A stretch of DNA of 47,510 nt from Actinomadura sp. KC216. GTDB taxonomy: Bacteria > Actinomycetota > Actinomycetes > Streptosporangiales > Streptosporangiaceae. The notes beneath the pieces were generated by a model that made no database searches, was not told where the DNA came from, and worked only from the letters and a program-made list of their open reading frames with translations. The position numbers were made by a program, and so were the translations under genes. This document shows, piece by piece, positions 16,958-27,791 of this stretch (the first letter of the stretch is position 1; the number at the start of each line of letters is the position of its first letter). Location: positions 1-47,510 of the forward strand of contig NZ_SMJX01000023.1 in assembly GCF_004348535.1 (NCBI RefSeq), read 5' to 3'.

Positions 16958-17143
16958 TCAGAACGTGCGGACGACGCGGATGACCTTGCGACGGAGTTGA
17001 ATACGGCGGCGGCCGTCCGGGTAGAGGCGCAACCGATCGATTTCCCAGCCGCCGCGCTCTGCGTGCTCGGTCAGGATCTGCCGGGCGGCATCACGCGTAG
17101 TGCCGCGCGGCAGTGACAGGACGAGGTAGGTGTACTCCGCCAT
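16958..17143 (-). CDS. DUF5703 small protein
   Basis: The 61-residue product begins MAEYTYLVLSLPRGTTR and ends with a run of basic and hydrophobic residues (RRIQLRRKVIRVVRT), with GGWEIDRLRLYPDGRR between. This matches the small DUF5703 family common in actinobacteria, whose function is not established. An ATG at 17152 (three codons earlier) is also possible; neither has a strong ribosome site. It is divergent from topA and convergent with the chaplin gene. Longer readings through this frame are shadows of topA. Confidence 0.75.
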   Translation of the reverse strand: MAEYTYLVLSLPRGTTRDAARQILTEHAERGGWEIDRLRLYPDGRRRIQLRRKVIRVVRTF

Positions 17144-17398
17144 TGCGACCATTATTACGTGGTCTGCCAGGGACGCGGCACCGTACCGTGGCGACCCCGT
17201 CCGCACGTCCGGCGGCGGCATGTCATCCTGTCTGGGGCGTGCGGCGGTGAGAATCCCGTTCGTCCGTGGGGGCGGAGCGATGATCGTGGGACGGCCGGGG
17301 CGACCCGCGGGCATGAACGCGCCGTCCGTCGGCGTTATACGAAGTCTGTACGAAAGAGCCTGTTCAAAGAGGACCAAGACAGCGAGGTTGGAGCGACT

Positions 17399-20095
17399 GT
17401 GCCAGCCAAGAACGGCACCGCGAACAGTGGCCGGAGCAACGGCGCCGGTACCCGTCTGGTGATCGTCGAGTCGCCTGCCAAGGCGAAGACGATCGCCGGG
17501 TACCTGGGGCGCGGCTACATCGTGGAGTCCAGTATCGGCCATATCCGGGACCTCCCGGGCAGCGCCTCGGAGGTGCCGGCCAAGTACAAGGGCGAGCCGT
17601 GGGCCAAGCTCGGCGTGAACGTCGAGCGCGAATTCGAGCCGCTGTACGTCGTCAACTCCGACAAGCGGCAGCAGGTCCAGAAGCTGAAGAAGCTGCTCGC
17701 CGAGGCCGACGAGCTCTACCTCGCGACGGACGAGGACCGGGAGGGCGAGGCGATCGCCTGGCACCTCCAGGACGTCCTGAAGCCGAAGGTCCCCGTGCAC
17801 CGGATGGTCTTCAACGAGATCACCAAGGACGCGATCCAGCGCGCCGCCGCGAACCCGCGGCAGCTGAACATGCGGCTGGTGGACGCGCAGGAGACGCGCC
17901 GCATCCTGGACCGCCTCTACGGGTACGAGGTCAGCCCCGTCCTGTGGAAGAAGGTCATGCCGAAGCTGTCGGCGGGCCGCGTGCAGTCGGTCGCGACGCG
18001 GCTGGTGGTCGAGCGGGAGCGGGAGCGGATCGCGTTCGTCCCGGCCCACTACTGGGACATCGCCGCGCAGTTCGACACCGGCAAGGACGACGAGCCGAAG
18101 GTGTTCAAGGCCGGGCTCGTGTCCGTGGACGGCAAGCGCGTCGCGCAGGGCAGGGACTTCGCGTCCGACGGCACCCTGAAGACGCGGGACGCGCTCCACC
18201 TCGACGAGCCCGCCGCCCGCGCGCTCGCGGAGCGGCTGCGGGACAGGCCGTACGAGGTCAAGTCCGTCGAGCGCAAGCCCTACACCCGCCGCCCGTACCC
18301 CCCGTTTCGGACGACGACCCTCCAGCAGGAGGCGAGCCGGAAGCTGAACTTCTCCGCGAAGTACACGATGTCGGTGGCGCAGAAGCTGTACGAGAACGGC
18401 TTCATCACCTACATGCGAACCGACTCGATCACGCTGTCGGAGACGGCGATCACGGCGGCGCGGCGGCAGGCGGCGTCGCTGTTCGGCGGCGAGTACGTGC
18501 CCGACAAGCCGCGCGTCTACGCGTCCAAGGTGAAGAACGCGCAGGAGGCGCACGAGGCGATCCGCCCGGCGGGCGACACGTTCCGCACCCCGGCGGAGAC
18601 GGGCCTGTCCGGCGACCAGTTCCGGCTGTACGAGCTGATCTGGAAGCGGACGATCGCGTCCCAGATGAAGGACGCGACGGGCCAGTCGGTGTCGGTCCGT
18701 GTGACCGGGCTGTCGACGCGGAACGAGCGCGCCGAGTTCGGCGCGACCGGCAAGACGATCACGTTCTACGGGTTCCTCAAGGCGTACGTGGAGAGCGCGG
18801 ACGACCCGTCCACCGACCGGGACGACCAAGAGCGGCGGCTGCCGAACCTGGCCGAGCGCGACCCGCTGACCGCCACGGCCGTGGACGCGGAGGGCCACTC
18901 GACCCGCCCGCCGGCGCGCTACACCGAGGCGAGCCTGGTGAAGGAGCTGGAGGAGCGGGAGATCGGGCGCCCGTCGACGTACGCCTCGATCATCGGGACG
19001 ATCCTGGCCCGCGAGTACGTGTTCAAGAAGGGCACGGCGCTCGTCCCGTCGTTCCTGGCGTTCGCCGTAGTCAACCTGCTGGAGCAGCACTTCGGCAACC
19101 TGGTCGACTACGACTTCACCGCGCACATGGAGGACGGTCTCGACGAGATCGCCCGCGGCGAGGCGGAGCGCGTCCGCTGGCTGACGCGGTTCTACTTCGG
19201 CGACGAGGGCGAGGAGGGGCTGAAGGAGCTCGTCGGCGACATCGGCGACATCGACGCCAAGGGCATCAGCTCGTTCCCCATCAAGGACTCCGACATCATG
19301 GTGCGCGTCGGCCGGTACGGCTCGTACCTGGACCGTGACGGCGAGCGCGCCAACATCCCGGACGACATCGCCCCCGACGAGCTGACCGCCGAGAAGGCCG
19401 AGGAGCTACTGGCGCAGCCGTCCGGCGACCGCGAGCTCGGCACCGACCCGGCGACCGGGCACACGATCGTCGCCAAGTCGGGGCGCTTCGGCCCGTACGT
19501 CACCGAGATCCTCCCCGAGCCGGCGCCGCCCGCCGAAGGCGAGAAGAAGAAGCGCACGAAGAAGGCGGACGCGCTGAAGCCGCGCACCGGTTCGCTCTTC
19601 AAGACGATGTCGCTCGACACGATCACGCTCGACGACGCGCTGAAGCTGCTGTCGCTGCCGCGCACGCTCGGCGAGCTGGACGGCGAGCCGGTGACCGCCC
19701 AGAACGGACGCTTCGGCCCCTACATCAAGAAGGGCACCGACAGCCGCTCGCTCGGCTCCGAGGACGAGCTGTTCACCGTCACGCTGGAGCAGGCGAAGGA
19801 GCTGTTCGCGCAGCCGAAGCAGCGCGGGCGCCGGGCCGCGGCCGCCGCGCCGCTGCGCGAGCTGGGCAAGGACCCGGCGAGCGAGAAGCCGGTGGTGGTG
19901 AAGGAGGGGCGGTTCGGCCCGTACGTCACCGACGGCGAGACGAACGCGAGCCTCCGCAAGGGCGACGAGGTCGAGTCGATCACCATCCAGCGGGCCGCGG
20001 AGCTGCTCGCGGAGCGTCGCGAGAAGGTGGCCGCGGGTGGCGGGAAGAAGAAGCCGGCAACCCGCCGTCGAACCTCCGCGAAGTCCGGCTCCTAG
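17399..20095 (+). CDS. topA: DNA topoisomerase I
   Basis: The GTG at 17399 has GGAG 5 bases upstream and gives 898 residues; earlier codons in frame are not protein-like. The Toprim domain shows VIVESPAKAKTI (Glu24) and ATDEDREGEAIAWH (Asp111, Asp113, Glu115), and the active-site tyrosine is Tyr338 in FITYMRTDS. The C-terminal half carries several repeats of the GRFGPY type in place of zinc fingers, then a Lys/Arg-rich tail, both typical of actinobacterial TopA. The enzyme relaxes negative supercoils by single-strand passage and is essential in this group. It lies 28 bases before the tmk fusion, a conserved actinobacterial neighbourhood. Confidence 0.97.
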   Translation: MPAKNGTANSGRSNGAGTRLVIVESPAKAKTIAGYLGRGYIVESSIGHIRDLPGSASEVPAKYKGEPWAKLGVNVEREFEPLYVVNSDKRQQVQKLKKLLAEADELYLATDEDREGEAIAWHLQDVLKPKVPVHRMVFNEITKDAIQRAAANPRQLNMRLVDAQETRRILDRLYGYEVSPVLWKKVMPKLSAGRVQSVATRLVVERERERIAFVPAHYWDIAAQFDTGKDDEPKVFKAGLVSVDGKRVAQGRDFASDGTLKTRDALHLDEPAARALAERLRDRPYEVKSVERKPYTRRPYPPFRTTTLQQEASRKLNFSAKYTMSVAQKLYENGFITYMRTDSITLSETAITAARRQAASLFGGEYVPDKPRVYASKVKNAQEAHEAIRPAGDTFRTPAETGLSGDQFRLYELIWKRTIASQMKDATGQSVSVRVTGLSTRNERAEFGATGKTITFYGFLKAYVESADDPSTDRDDQERRLPNLAERDPLTATAVDAEGHSTRPPARYTEASLVKELEEREIGRPSTYASIIGTILAREYVFKKGTALVPSFLAFAVVNLLEQHFGNLVDYDFTAHMEDGLDEIARGEAERVRWLTRFYFGDEGEEGLKELVGDIGDIDAKGISSFPIKDSDIMVRVGRYGSYLDRDGERANIPDDIAPDELTAEKAEELLAQPSGDRELGTDPATGHTIVAKSGRFGPYVTEILPEPAPPAEGEKKKRTKKADALKPRTGSLFKTMSLDTITLDDALKLLSLPRTLGELDGEPVTAQNGRFGPYIKKGTDSRSLGSEDELFTVTLEQAKELFAQPKQRGRRAAAAAPLRELGKDPASEKPVVVKEGRFGPYVTDGETNASLRKGDEVESITIQRAAELLAERREKVAAGGGKKKPATRRRTSAKSGS

Positions 20096-20123
20096 GGACA
20101 ACTACGCCGATACCCTGACCGAC

Positions 20124-22256
<2,133 letters not shown>

Positions 22257-22275
22257 CCCGGCTAGCCTCGTACTC

Positions 22276-23415
22276 ATGAGCGTCTGGGATGACCTGGTGG
22301 GGCAGGAGCCCGTCGTCGCGCAACTGTCGTCCGCCGCGTCGGACGGCACGGGCCTCGCCCACGCCTGGCTCTTCACCGGCCCTCCCGGCGCCGGGCGGGC
22401 CACGGCGGCGCGGGCCTTCGCCGCGGCGCTGCAGTGCGAGCAGGCGCCGCGCGGATGCGGGCACTGCCCGTCCTGCCACCAGGTCCTCCAGGGCACGCAC
22501 GCGGATGTGGACGTCATCCGTCCGACGGGGCTCTCCTACGGCGCGGACCAGGCGCGCAAGCTGGTCCTGCGCGCCGCCTCGTCGCCGAGCGGCGGGCGCT
22601 GGCAGATCGTGCTCTTCGAGGACGCGCACCGGGCGACGGAAACGGCCACGAACGTGCTGCTGAAGGCCATCGAGGAGCCTCCTCCCCGGACGATCTGGCT
22701 GCTGTGCACGCCGTCGCCGGAGGACCTGCTGGTGACGATCAAGTCCCGCTGCCGGGTCGTGACGCTGCGCACCCCGCCGGTCGCCGCCGTCGCGGACGTG
22801 CTGTTCCAGCGGGACGGCGTCGACCGCGACACGGCCGATCTGGCGGCGCGCGTGGCGCAGGGCCACATCGGCCGGGCGCGGCGGCTCGCCACCGATCCCG
22901 AGGCGCGGAACAGGCGCGCCTCGGTGATGGCCGTCCCGCGCCGCCTGACGTCGGTGAGCGCGGCGGTGGCCGCCGCGGAGGCGATCGTGAAGGCGGCCGC
23001 GGACGAGGCCCAGAACCAGTCGGAGGAACTGGACGACGAGGAGACCTCCGCGTTGCGGAAGGCGCTCGGTGAGAGCGAGAAGGGGCGTATGCCGCGCGGA
23101 ACGGCAGGCGCCCTGAAGGAACTCGCGGACCGGCAGAAGTCGCGCGCCACCCGGGTGAGGCGCGACGCCCTGGACCGGACGCTGCTCGACCTCGCGTCCT
23201 ACTACCGGGACGTCCTGACGCTCCAGCTCGGCGCCGGAAGCGAGCTGTTCAACGTCGATCTCGCCGCCGAGCTGCGGGCGTCCGCGGCGGACGGCCGTCC
23301 CGAGGACACGCTCAGGCGGCTGGACGCGATCATGGAGTGCCGGGAGCGGCTGGAGCTGAACGTCAACCCGCAGCTCGCCGTCGAGGCGCTCACCCTGGCG
23401 CTGCGCACCGGCTGA
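22276..23415 (+). CDS. holB: DNA polymerase III subunit delta'
   Basis: The 379-residue product starts MSVWDDLVGQEPVV, the usual delta-prime opening. The P-loop position reads GPPGAGRA (35-42), with Arg replacing the catalytic Lys, as expected for a clamp-loader subunit that does not hydrolyse ATP. The four zinc-binding cysteines are at 54, 61, 64 and 67, FEDAH (114-118) is the Walker B counterpart, and SRC (157-159) is the sensor that supplies the arginine finger to the neighbouring subunit. It loads the sliding clamp together with DnaX and HolA. Confidence 0.93.
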   Translation: MSVWDDLVGQEPVVAQLSSAASDGTGLAHAWLFTGPPGAGRATAARAFAAALQCEQAPRGCGHCPSCHQVLQGTHADVDVIRPTGLSYGADQARKLVLRAASSPSGGRWQIVLFEDAHRATETATNVLLKAIEEPPPRTIWLLCTPSPEDLLVTIKSRCRVVTLRTPPVAAVADVLFQRDGVDRDTADLAARVAQGHIGRARRLATDPEARNRRASVMAVPRRLTSVSAAVAAAEAIVKAAADEAQNQSEELDDEETSALRKALGESEKGRMPRGTAGALKELADRQKSRATRVRRDALDRTLLDLASYYRDVLTLQLGAGSELFNVDLAAELRASAADGRPEDTLRRLDAIMECRERLELNVNPQLAVEALTLALRTG

Positions 23416-23487
23416 GCCGGGTTCCGGCCCCTGGGTTCTCTTGGTCGGACGACCGAGTACTCCCGTCCGGACGTCCGAAACCGGTGC

Positions 23488-23517
23488 CTTACAAGAGGTC
23501 TCCCTTTTCGTTATATA
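23488..23517 (+). promoter_or_regulatory. Putative sigma-70-type promoter of the subtilase gene
   Basis: CTTACA at 23488-23493 and TATATA at 23512-23517, 18 bases apart, stand out as an AT-rich island in very GC-rich DNA about 95 bases before the subtilase start. The -35 box is a weak match; the -10 box is good. Confidence 0.5.
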
Positions 23518-23611
23518 ACCGTTCGCATCTCTCAACGGGAACATACGTACCTTGCTCCTCGCTTAGGCACCCGATCCCGGGCCTGCTCCCCCCACTGCCA
23601 GGAGGTCTGCC

Positions 23612-25318
23612 TTGCGGCGAGCCTTGATTTCCGCCGCGTGCGCCGTCACCACGGTGACGGCCCTCGCGTTCCCAGCGTCAGCGGCTCCGAACCCGGCGCA
23701 GACGAAGGGTGAGGTTTCGGAATACATCGTCCTCTACAAGGAGGGCGTGTCCACCGGCAAAGCCCACCGTGCGGTCCGGGAGGCCGGAGGCGAGATCGTC
23801 CACGAGAACCGGGACGTGGGCGTCGCGACCGTCCGGTCGGGCAACCCGGCGTTCGTCCAGGACGCCATGGACGAGCGCGCCCTGGTGGGCGTCGCGCACA
23901 ACCGGATCATCGGCCAGGCGCCGAAGACCGCGAAGAAGAAGTCCGCGAAGGTCGAGCAGCTGGTCGGCACGAAGAACGGGGCGGCGGCCCTCGCCGGGAA
24001 GCCGTCCAAGGACAAGGAGCCGCTGGCCGATCTGCAGTGGGACATGAAGCAGATCCACGCGACGGCGGACGGCTCGTACAAGAAGGAGCCGGGCGACAAG
24101 CGCGTGCTGGTCGGCGTCCTCGACACCGGTGTGGACGGCGACCACCCCGACATCAAGCCGAACTTCAACCGCCAGCTCAGCCGCAACTTCACGACCGACA
24201 TCCCGGCCGACGCCGACGGCAACGAGGTCGACGGGCCGTGCGAGTTCAAGGGCTGCGTCGACCCCAACGACTGGGACGACAACGACCACGGCACGCACGT
24301 CGCGTCCACCATCGCCTCGCCGCGCAACGGGCTCGGCATGGCGGGCGTCGCGCCGAACGTGTCGATCGTCAACCTGCGCGTCGGCCAGGACTCCGGCTAC
24401 TTCTTCACCCAGCCGACCGTGGACGGCCTGACGTACGCGGCCAAGAACGGCATCGACGTCGTCAACATGTCCTACTACGTGGACCCGTGGCTCTGGAACT
24501 GCGGCAACAACCCGGCCGACAGCCCCCAGGACCAGCTGGAGCAGCGCACGATCGCCACGGCCGTGCAGCGCGCGCTGGACTTCGCGCACGAGCGGGACGT
24601 CACGCTGATCGCCGCCGCCGGGAACGAGCGCGTCGACTACACCAAGACGAACATCGACGACTCCAGCCCCGACTTCCCGTCCGTCCCGGGTGAGAAGCCG
24701 TACGAGCGGACGATCCCGGCGAGCTGCGTGTCGATGCCGTCCGAGGGCGAGCACGTCATCCCGGTCTCCTCGACCGGCCCGAGCACCCGCAAGTCGTACT
24801 TCAGCAGCTACGGCAACGGGTACGTCGCGGTGGCCGCGCCCGGCGGCGACAAGGTCGACACGGCGGACCAGCGTCCGGACGACCGCGCCGGAGTCTGGGC
24901 CGCCTACCCCGAGCGCCTCGCGAAGGAGCGCGGCGAGCTGAACCCGGACGGCACGCCGAAGACGCCGAACATCATCCGCAGCTGCAAGGGCGACGACTGC
25001 GCCTACTACCAGTCGATCCAGGGCACCTCGATGGCGTCGCCGCACGCCGTCGGCGTCGCCGCGCTCATCGTCAGCAAGTACGGCAAGCGCGACCGCGGCG
25101 GCCTCACCCTCGACCCGCGGGCCGTGGAAGGGATCCTGCGCGGCACCGCGACCGCGAAGGAATGCCCGAGCCCGCGCGCCTACGAGTACGTCTGGTACAC
25201 GCTGGTGGACGGCAAGTGGGTGAAGAACACGTCGACGCAGACCTGCGAGGGCTCGAAGGCCCGCAACGGGTTCTTCGGCAACGGCATCGTCGACGCGCTG
25301 AACGCCGTCAGCCACTGA
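23612..25318 (+). CDS. Secreted subtilisin-like serine protease (S8)
   Basis: The start is TTG 23612, supported by AGGAGG 6 bases upstream and by an immediate signal peptide (cleavage near PASA-AP, residue 24). An inhibitor_I9-like propeptide follows (EYIVLYKEGV to about residue 105). The catalytic triad is complete: Asp171 in VLDTGVDGDHPD, His226 in DNDHGTHVAS, and Ser473 in QGTSMASPHAVG; AAAGNE supplies the oxyanion Asn. Two Cys-rich inserts (CEFKGC; CVSM) could form disulfides. The protein is 568 residues, with no membrane anchor or extra C-terminal domain, so it is probably released after self-cleavage. A strong hairpin follows the stop. Confidence 0.95.
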   Translation: MRRALISAACAVTTVTALAFPASAAPNPAQTKGEVSEYIVLYKEGVSTGKAHRAVREAGGEIVHENRDVGVATVRSGNPAFVQDAMDERALVGVAHNRIIGQAPKTAKKKSAKVEQLVGTKNGAAALAGKPSKDKEPLADLQWDMKQIHATADGSYKKEPGDKRVLVGVLDTGVDGDHPDIKPNFNRQLSRNFTTDIPADADGNEVDGPCEFKGCVDPNDWDDNDHGTHVASTIASPRNGLGMAGVAPNVSIVNLRVGQDSGYFFTQPTVDGLTYAAKNGIDVVNMSYYVDPWLWNCGNNPADSPQDQLEQRTIATAVQRALDFAHERDVTLIAAAGNERVDYTKTNIDDSSPDFPSVPGEKPYERTIPASCVSMPSEGEHVIPVSSTGPSTRKSYFSSYGNGYVAVAAPGGDKVDTADQRPDDRAGVWAAYPERLAKERGELNPDGTPKTPNIIRSCKGDDCAYYQSIQGTSMASPHAVGVAALIVSKYGKRDRGGLTLDPRAVEGILRGTATAKECPSPRAYEYVWYTLVDGKWVKNTSTQTCEGSKARNGFFGNGIVDALNAVSH

Positions 25319-25382
25319 CGCCGCCGTCAGGCGGGCGGCGCCAGTGACGTAGGCGTCGCTTGACCCGAGCTGTATCGCGTAG

Positions 25383-25422
25383 CGAAGCGGCCCAGGACCG
25401 AGACCGGTCCTGGGCCGCTTCG
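25383..25422 (+). terminator. 17-bp hairpin terminator after the subtilase gene
   Basis: CGAAGCGGCCCAGGACC (25383-25399) pairs perfectly with 25406-25422 around a 6-base loop, followed by TTAG. It lies 65 bases after the stop codon. Confidence 0.8.
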
Positions 25423-25514
25423 TTAGCCTTGGCCGTCCCCGCCGATTCACGCTCATCCCGCATGGCCCGGGCGATCGCCGCACTGCCCCGGGTCCTGGAG
25501 GAGGAAGAGGAACA

Positions 25515-26099
25515 GTGAACGAGCCCGAAGAAGGTGTGCCGGACGCGCCGTCGACCCCCGCGGCGTCGCCCTCCGCGGCGTCGGCCCCCGCGGCGTCGGC
25601 CCCCGCGGCGTCGGCCCCTGCGGCGTCGGGCTTCTCGCGCCCGCTGGTCATGGGCGCCTTGATCACCGCGTTCGTCGTGTTTCTGGCCGGCGTGGCCGCG
25701 ACCGGCTACTTCGTCGTCGACCGGACGTTCGGCGATGAGAACGCCGCGTCCGGCGAACGCGGGGTGTCGGTCTTCCTGTGCGTCCCGACGACCACCAACT
25801 CCGCCTGCGTGACGAAGACGGCGAGCGAGCTCCAGAAGCAGGACATCAAGCGGCGGCTGGAGGCCATGCCGCAGGTGCGGCGCGTCACCTACGAGTCGCA
25901 GCAGCAGGCGTACGAGAGATTCAAGAAGCTGTACGCCCATGATGAGGAGTTCATGGCGAGGACCCGGATGAGCGACCTTCCCGACTCGTTCCGGGTCCAG
26001 GTCGCGGACGAGGAGGCCGCGAAGGCGGTGAAGGCAGCGATCGAAGGCGCCCCCGGCGTGGACACCGTCGTCATCGACCCCGTCGCGCCTCGTGCATGA
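25515..26099 (+). CDS. Membrane-anchored FtsX-type extracellular domain without permease
   Basis: The 194-residue product begins at GTG 25515 after a purine-rich GAGGAAGAGG site. Residues 15-38 are an Ala/Pro/Ser repeat, about 47-69 form one transmembrane helix, and from about 82 onward the sequence VSVFLCVPTT ... DIKRRLEAMPQVRRVTYES ... LPDSFRVQV matches the FtsX extracellular domain that activates peptidoglycan hydrolases. The FtsX permease helices are absent and no ftsE is nearby. It may bind a cell-wall hydrolase independently of FtsEX; this is inference. Its stop is 7 bases before the phosphatase start. Confidence 0.75.
   Translation: MNEPEEGVPDAPSTPAASPSAASAPAASAPAASAPAASGFSRPLVMGALITAFVVFLAGVAATGYFVVDRTFGDENAASGERGVSVFLCVPTTTNSACVTKTASELQKQDIKRRLEAMPQVRRVTYESQQQAYERFKKLYAHDEEFMARTRMSDLPDSFRVQVADEEAAKAVKAAIEGAPGVDTVVIDPVAPRA
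25561..25630 (+). repeat. 15-base tandem repeat inside a coding region
   Basis: CGGCGTCGGCCCCCG recurs about 4.7 times in phase, encoding an (AlaSerAlaProAla)n cytoplasmic linker before the membrane helix. Confidence 0.85.
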
Positions 26100-26106
26100 T
26101 GGAGGG

Positions 26107-26589
26107 ATGCCGTATCGCGTCACTTTCGTCTGCACGGGGAACATCTGCCGCTCGCCGATGGCCGAATGGGTCCTGCGCCAGCACATCGAGGACGAGGGCC
26201 TCGACGTGGAGGTGGACAGCTCGGGCACCGGCGGCTGGCACGTCGGCGACGAGGCCGACGAGCGGACGGTCGCGGCGCTGCACCGTGCCGGATACCGGTC
26301 GGCCCACATCGCCCGGCAGTTCGAGCCGGGCTGGTTCGGCCGCTACGACCTGATCATCGCGCTGGACGAGGGGCACCGGCGGGCGCTGCGCGCGATGGCG
26401 CCGGACGAGGAGACCCGCGGCAGGATCCGGCTGCTGCGCGAGTTCGACCCGGACGCCGACCCGTCGGACCTCGACGTCCCCGACCCGTACTACGGCGGCC
26501 GGGCCGACTTCGATCTCGTCCTGGAGCAGGTGGAGGCGGCCGTCCCCGGCCTCCTGGAGGAGATCCGCACGGCGCTCAAGGAGCGCTGA
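26107..26589 (+). CDS. Low-molecular-weight protein-tyrosine phosphatase
   Basis: ATG 26107 with GGAGG just upstream gives 160 residues, the normal family size. The P-loop is CTGNICRSP: nucleophile Cys9 and phosphate-binding Arg15 in the CX5R pattern. The general acid is Asp126 in DVPDPYYGG, followed by the usual hydrophobic helix. The family removes phosphate from phosphotyrosine or phosphoarginine; homologues in actinobacteria are linked to secondary metabolism and to secreted virulence phosphatases, but the target here is unknown. Upstream codons in frame belong to the previous gene's end. Confidence 0.95.
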   Translation: MPYRVTFVCTGNICRSPMAEWVLRQHIEDEGLDVEVDSSGTGGWHVGDEADERTVAALHRAGYRSAHIARQFEPGWFGRYDLIIALDEGHRRALRAMAPDEETRGRIRLLREFDPDADPSDLDVPDPYYGGRADFDLVLEQVEAAVPGLLEEIRTALKER

Positions 26590-26594
26590 GCCGC

Positions 26595-27515
26595 GTGCGC
26601 GGCACGGCGCCGTCCGGCCGGGTACGCGAGCGGGTCGAGCGCCTTCTCGGGGTCGGGGTGGACGGCCTGGACGGCCTTGGGTCCAGCCACTCGTGGACGC
26701 TGCACCGCGCGTCCCTGGCCGACGGCCGCGAGGTGTTCGTCAAGGCGGCGGACAAATCCACCCGGGCCGCCGGGGATGGGGAACTGGACGGTGTGTTCGC
26801 GGCAGAGGCGGCGGGCCTGCGCTGGCTGTCCGAGGCCGCCGCTCCCGAGTCAGGCGTCAGGGCACCCGTTCCGGAAGTGGTGGCGGCGGATGAGCACATG
26901 CTCGTCCTGCCGTGGCTGGCGTCCGCGCCGCCTGACCCGTCCGCCGCGGAACGTCTCGGACGGGAACTGGCCGCGCTTCACACCACCGCCCGTCCCGCCG
27001 CCTACGGCGCGCGCTGGGACGGCTACATCGCCGACCTCCCGCTCGACAACACCCTGGTACCGGCCGACGACCGTGGCTGGCCCGGCTGGTACGCCGAACG
27101 CCGCCTGGAACCGTTCCTTCGCCTGGGTGCCCGCCACCTGTCGTCCGCCGACGTCCGCCTGGTCGAACGCGTCATGGCGGACATCGAGACCCTCGCCGGC
27201 CCGCCCGAGCCGCCGAGCCGCATCCACGGCGACCTGTGGTCCGGCAACATCCTGTGGACGGACGGTCGGGCGCTCCTCATCGACCCGGCCGCCCACGGCG
27301 GCCACCGCGAGACCGACCTCGCCATGATGGCGCTGTTCGGGACGCCGCACCTGGACCGGATCCTCGCCGCCTACGACGAGGCCGCGCCGCTCGCCGAGGG
27401 ATGGCGCGCCCGCGTCCCGCTGCACCAGTTGCATCCCCTCCTGGTGCACGTGGCGCTGTTCGGCACGTCGTACCGCGCCTCCCTGGTAGACGCAGCCCGC
27501 GCAGCACTCGGCTGA
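26595..27515 (+). CDS. Fructosamine kinase-like protein
   Basis: Starting at GTG 26595 the product is 306 residues; earlier sequence in frame is a shadow of the phosphatase gene. The kinase-fold motifs are HGDLWSGNILW (catalytic loop) and LIDPAAHGGHRETDLAMMALFG (metal-binding DFG counterpart), both typical of fructosamine-3-kinase family proteins. These phosphorylate ketoamine adducts on proteins or small molecules, leading to deglycation. The gene is 5 bases after the phosphatase gene, suggesting co-transcription, possibly a small protein-repair operon. The final codons are repeated in a non-coding array downstream. Confidence 0.88.
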   Translation: MRGTAPSGRVRERVERLLGVGVDGLDGLGSSHSWTLHRASLADGREVFVKAADKSTRAAGDGELDGVFAAEAAGLRWLSEAAAPESGVRAPVPEVVAADEHMLVLPWLASAPPDPSAAERLGRELAALHTTARPAAYGARWDGYIADLPLDNTLVPADDRGWPGWYAERRLEPFLRLGARHLSSADVRLVERVMADIETLAGPPEPPSRIHGDLWSGNILWTDGRALLIDPAAHGGHRETDLAMMALFGTPHLDRILAAYDEAAPLAEGWRARVPLHQLHPLLVHVALFGTSYRASLVDAARAALG

Positions 27516-27620
27516 CACGGCCCGTGCGGGGCTAGGCTGACGCGGCTCGTGCGGCGCTCGCTTGACGCGGCTCGTGCGGTGGCCGGTTGATGCGGCTCGC
27601 GCGGGGCGCGGCCGACACAC
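27489..27620 (+). repeat. 25-base tandem array seeded by the gene 3' end
   Basis: Five imperfect 25-base units of the form GACGCGGCTCGTGCGG plus 9 variable bases start at 27489, 27514, 27539, 27564 and 27589, with a sixth fading at 27614. The first unit is the last codons of the fructosamine kinase gene (AspAlaAlaArgAlaAlaLeuGly and into the stop). The rest of 27621-27791 shows no gene. Confidence 0.8.
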
Positions 27621-27791
27621 CCCGATCCGGTTTCACTTCGATGTGGTAACTCCGCGTTCATGGGTTTTTGTCGCGATGGAGATGAGGTAGAAACGACGGG
27701 CGACACGGACCCGAAGCGAAACGATCACTGGGCGCGACGGACCCGACCGGCCCGTGGCGTGTGATAGGTCTACTGAGCAGCGGAAAGGCAG

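Noticed and set aside
16958..19126. 722-codon minus-strand frame across topA
   Set aside because: Only the last 61 codons (DUF5703) are protein-like; the rest is the antisense shadow of topA.
22276..23415. Loss of the P-loop lysine in delta' as a sign of a broken gene
   Set aside because: Delta-prime subunits normally do not hydrolyse ATP; the rest of the gene, including zinc cysteines and SRC, is intact.
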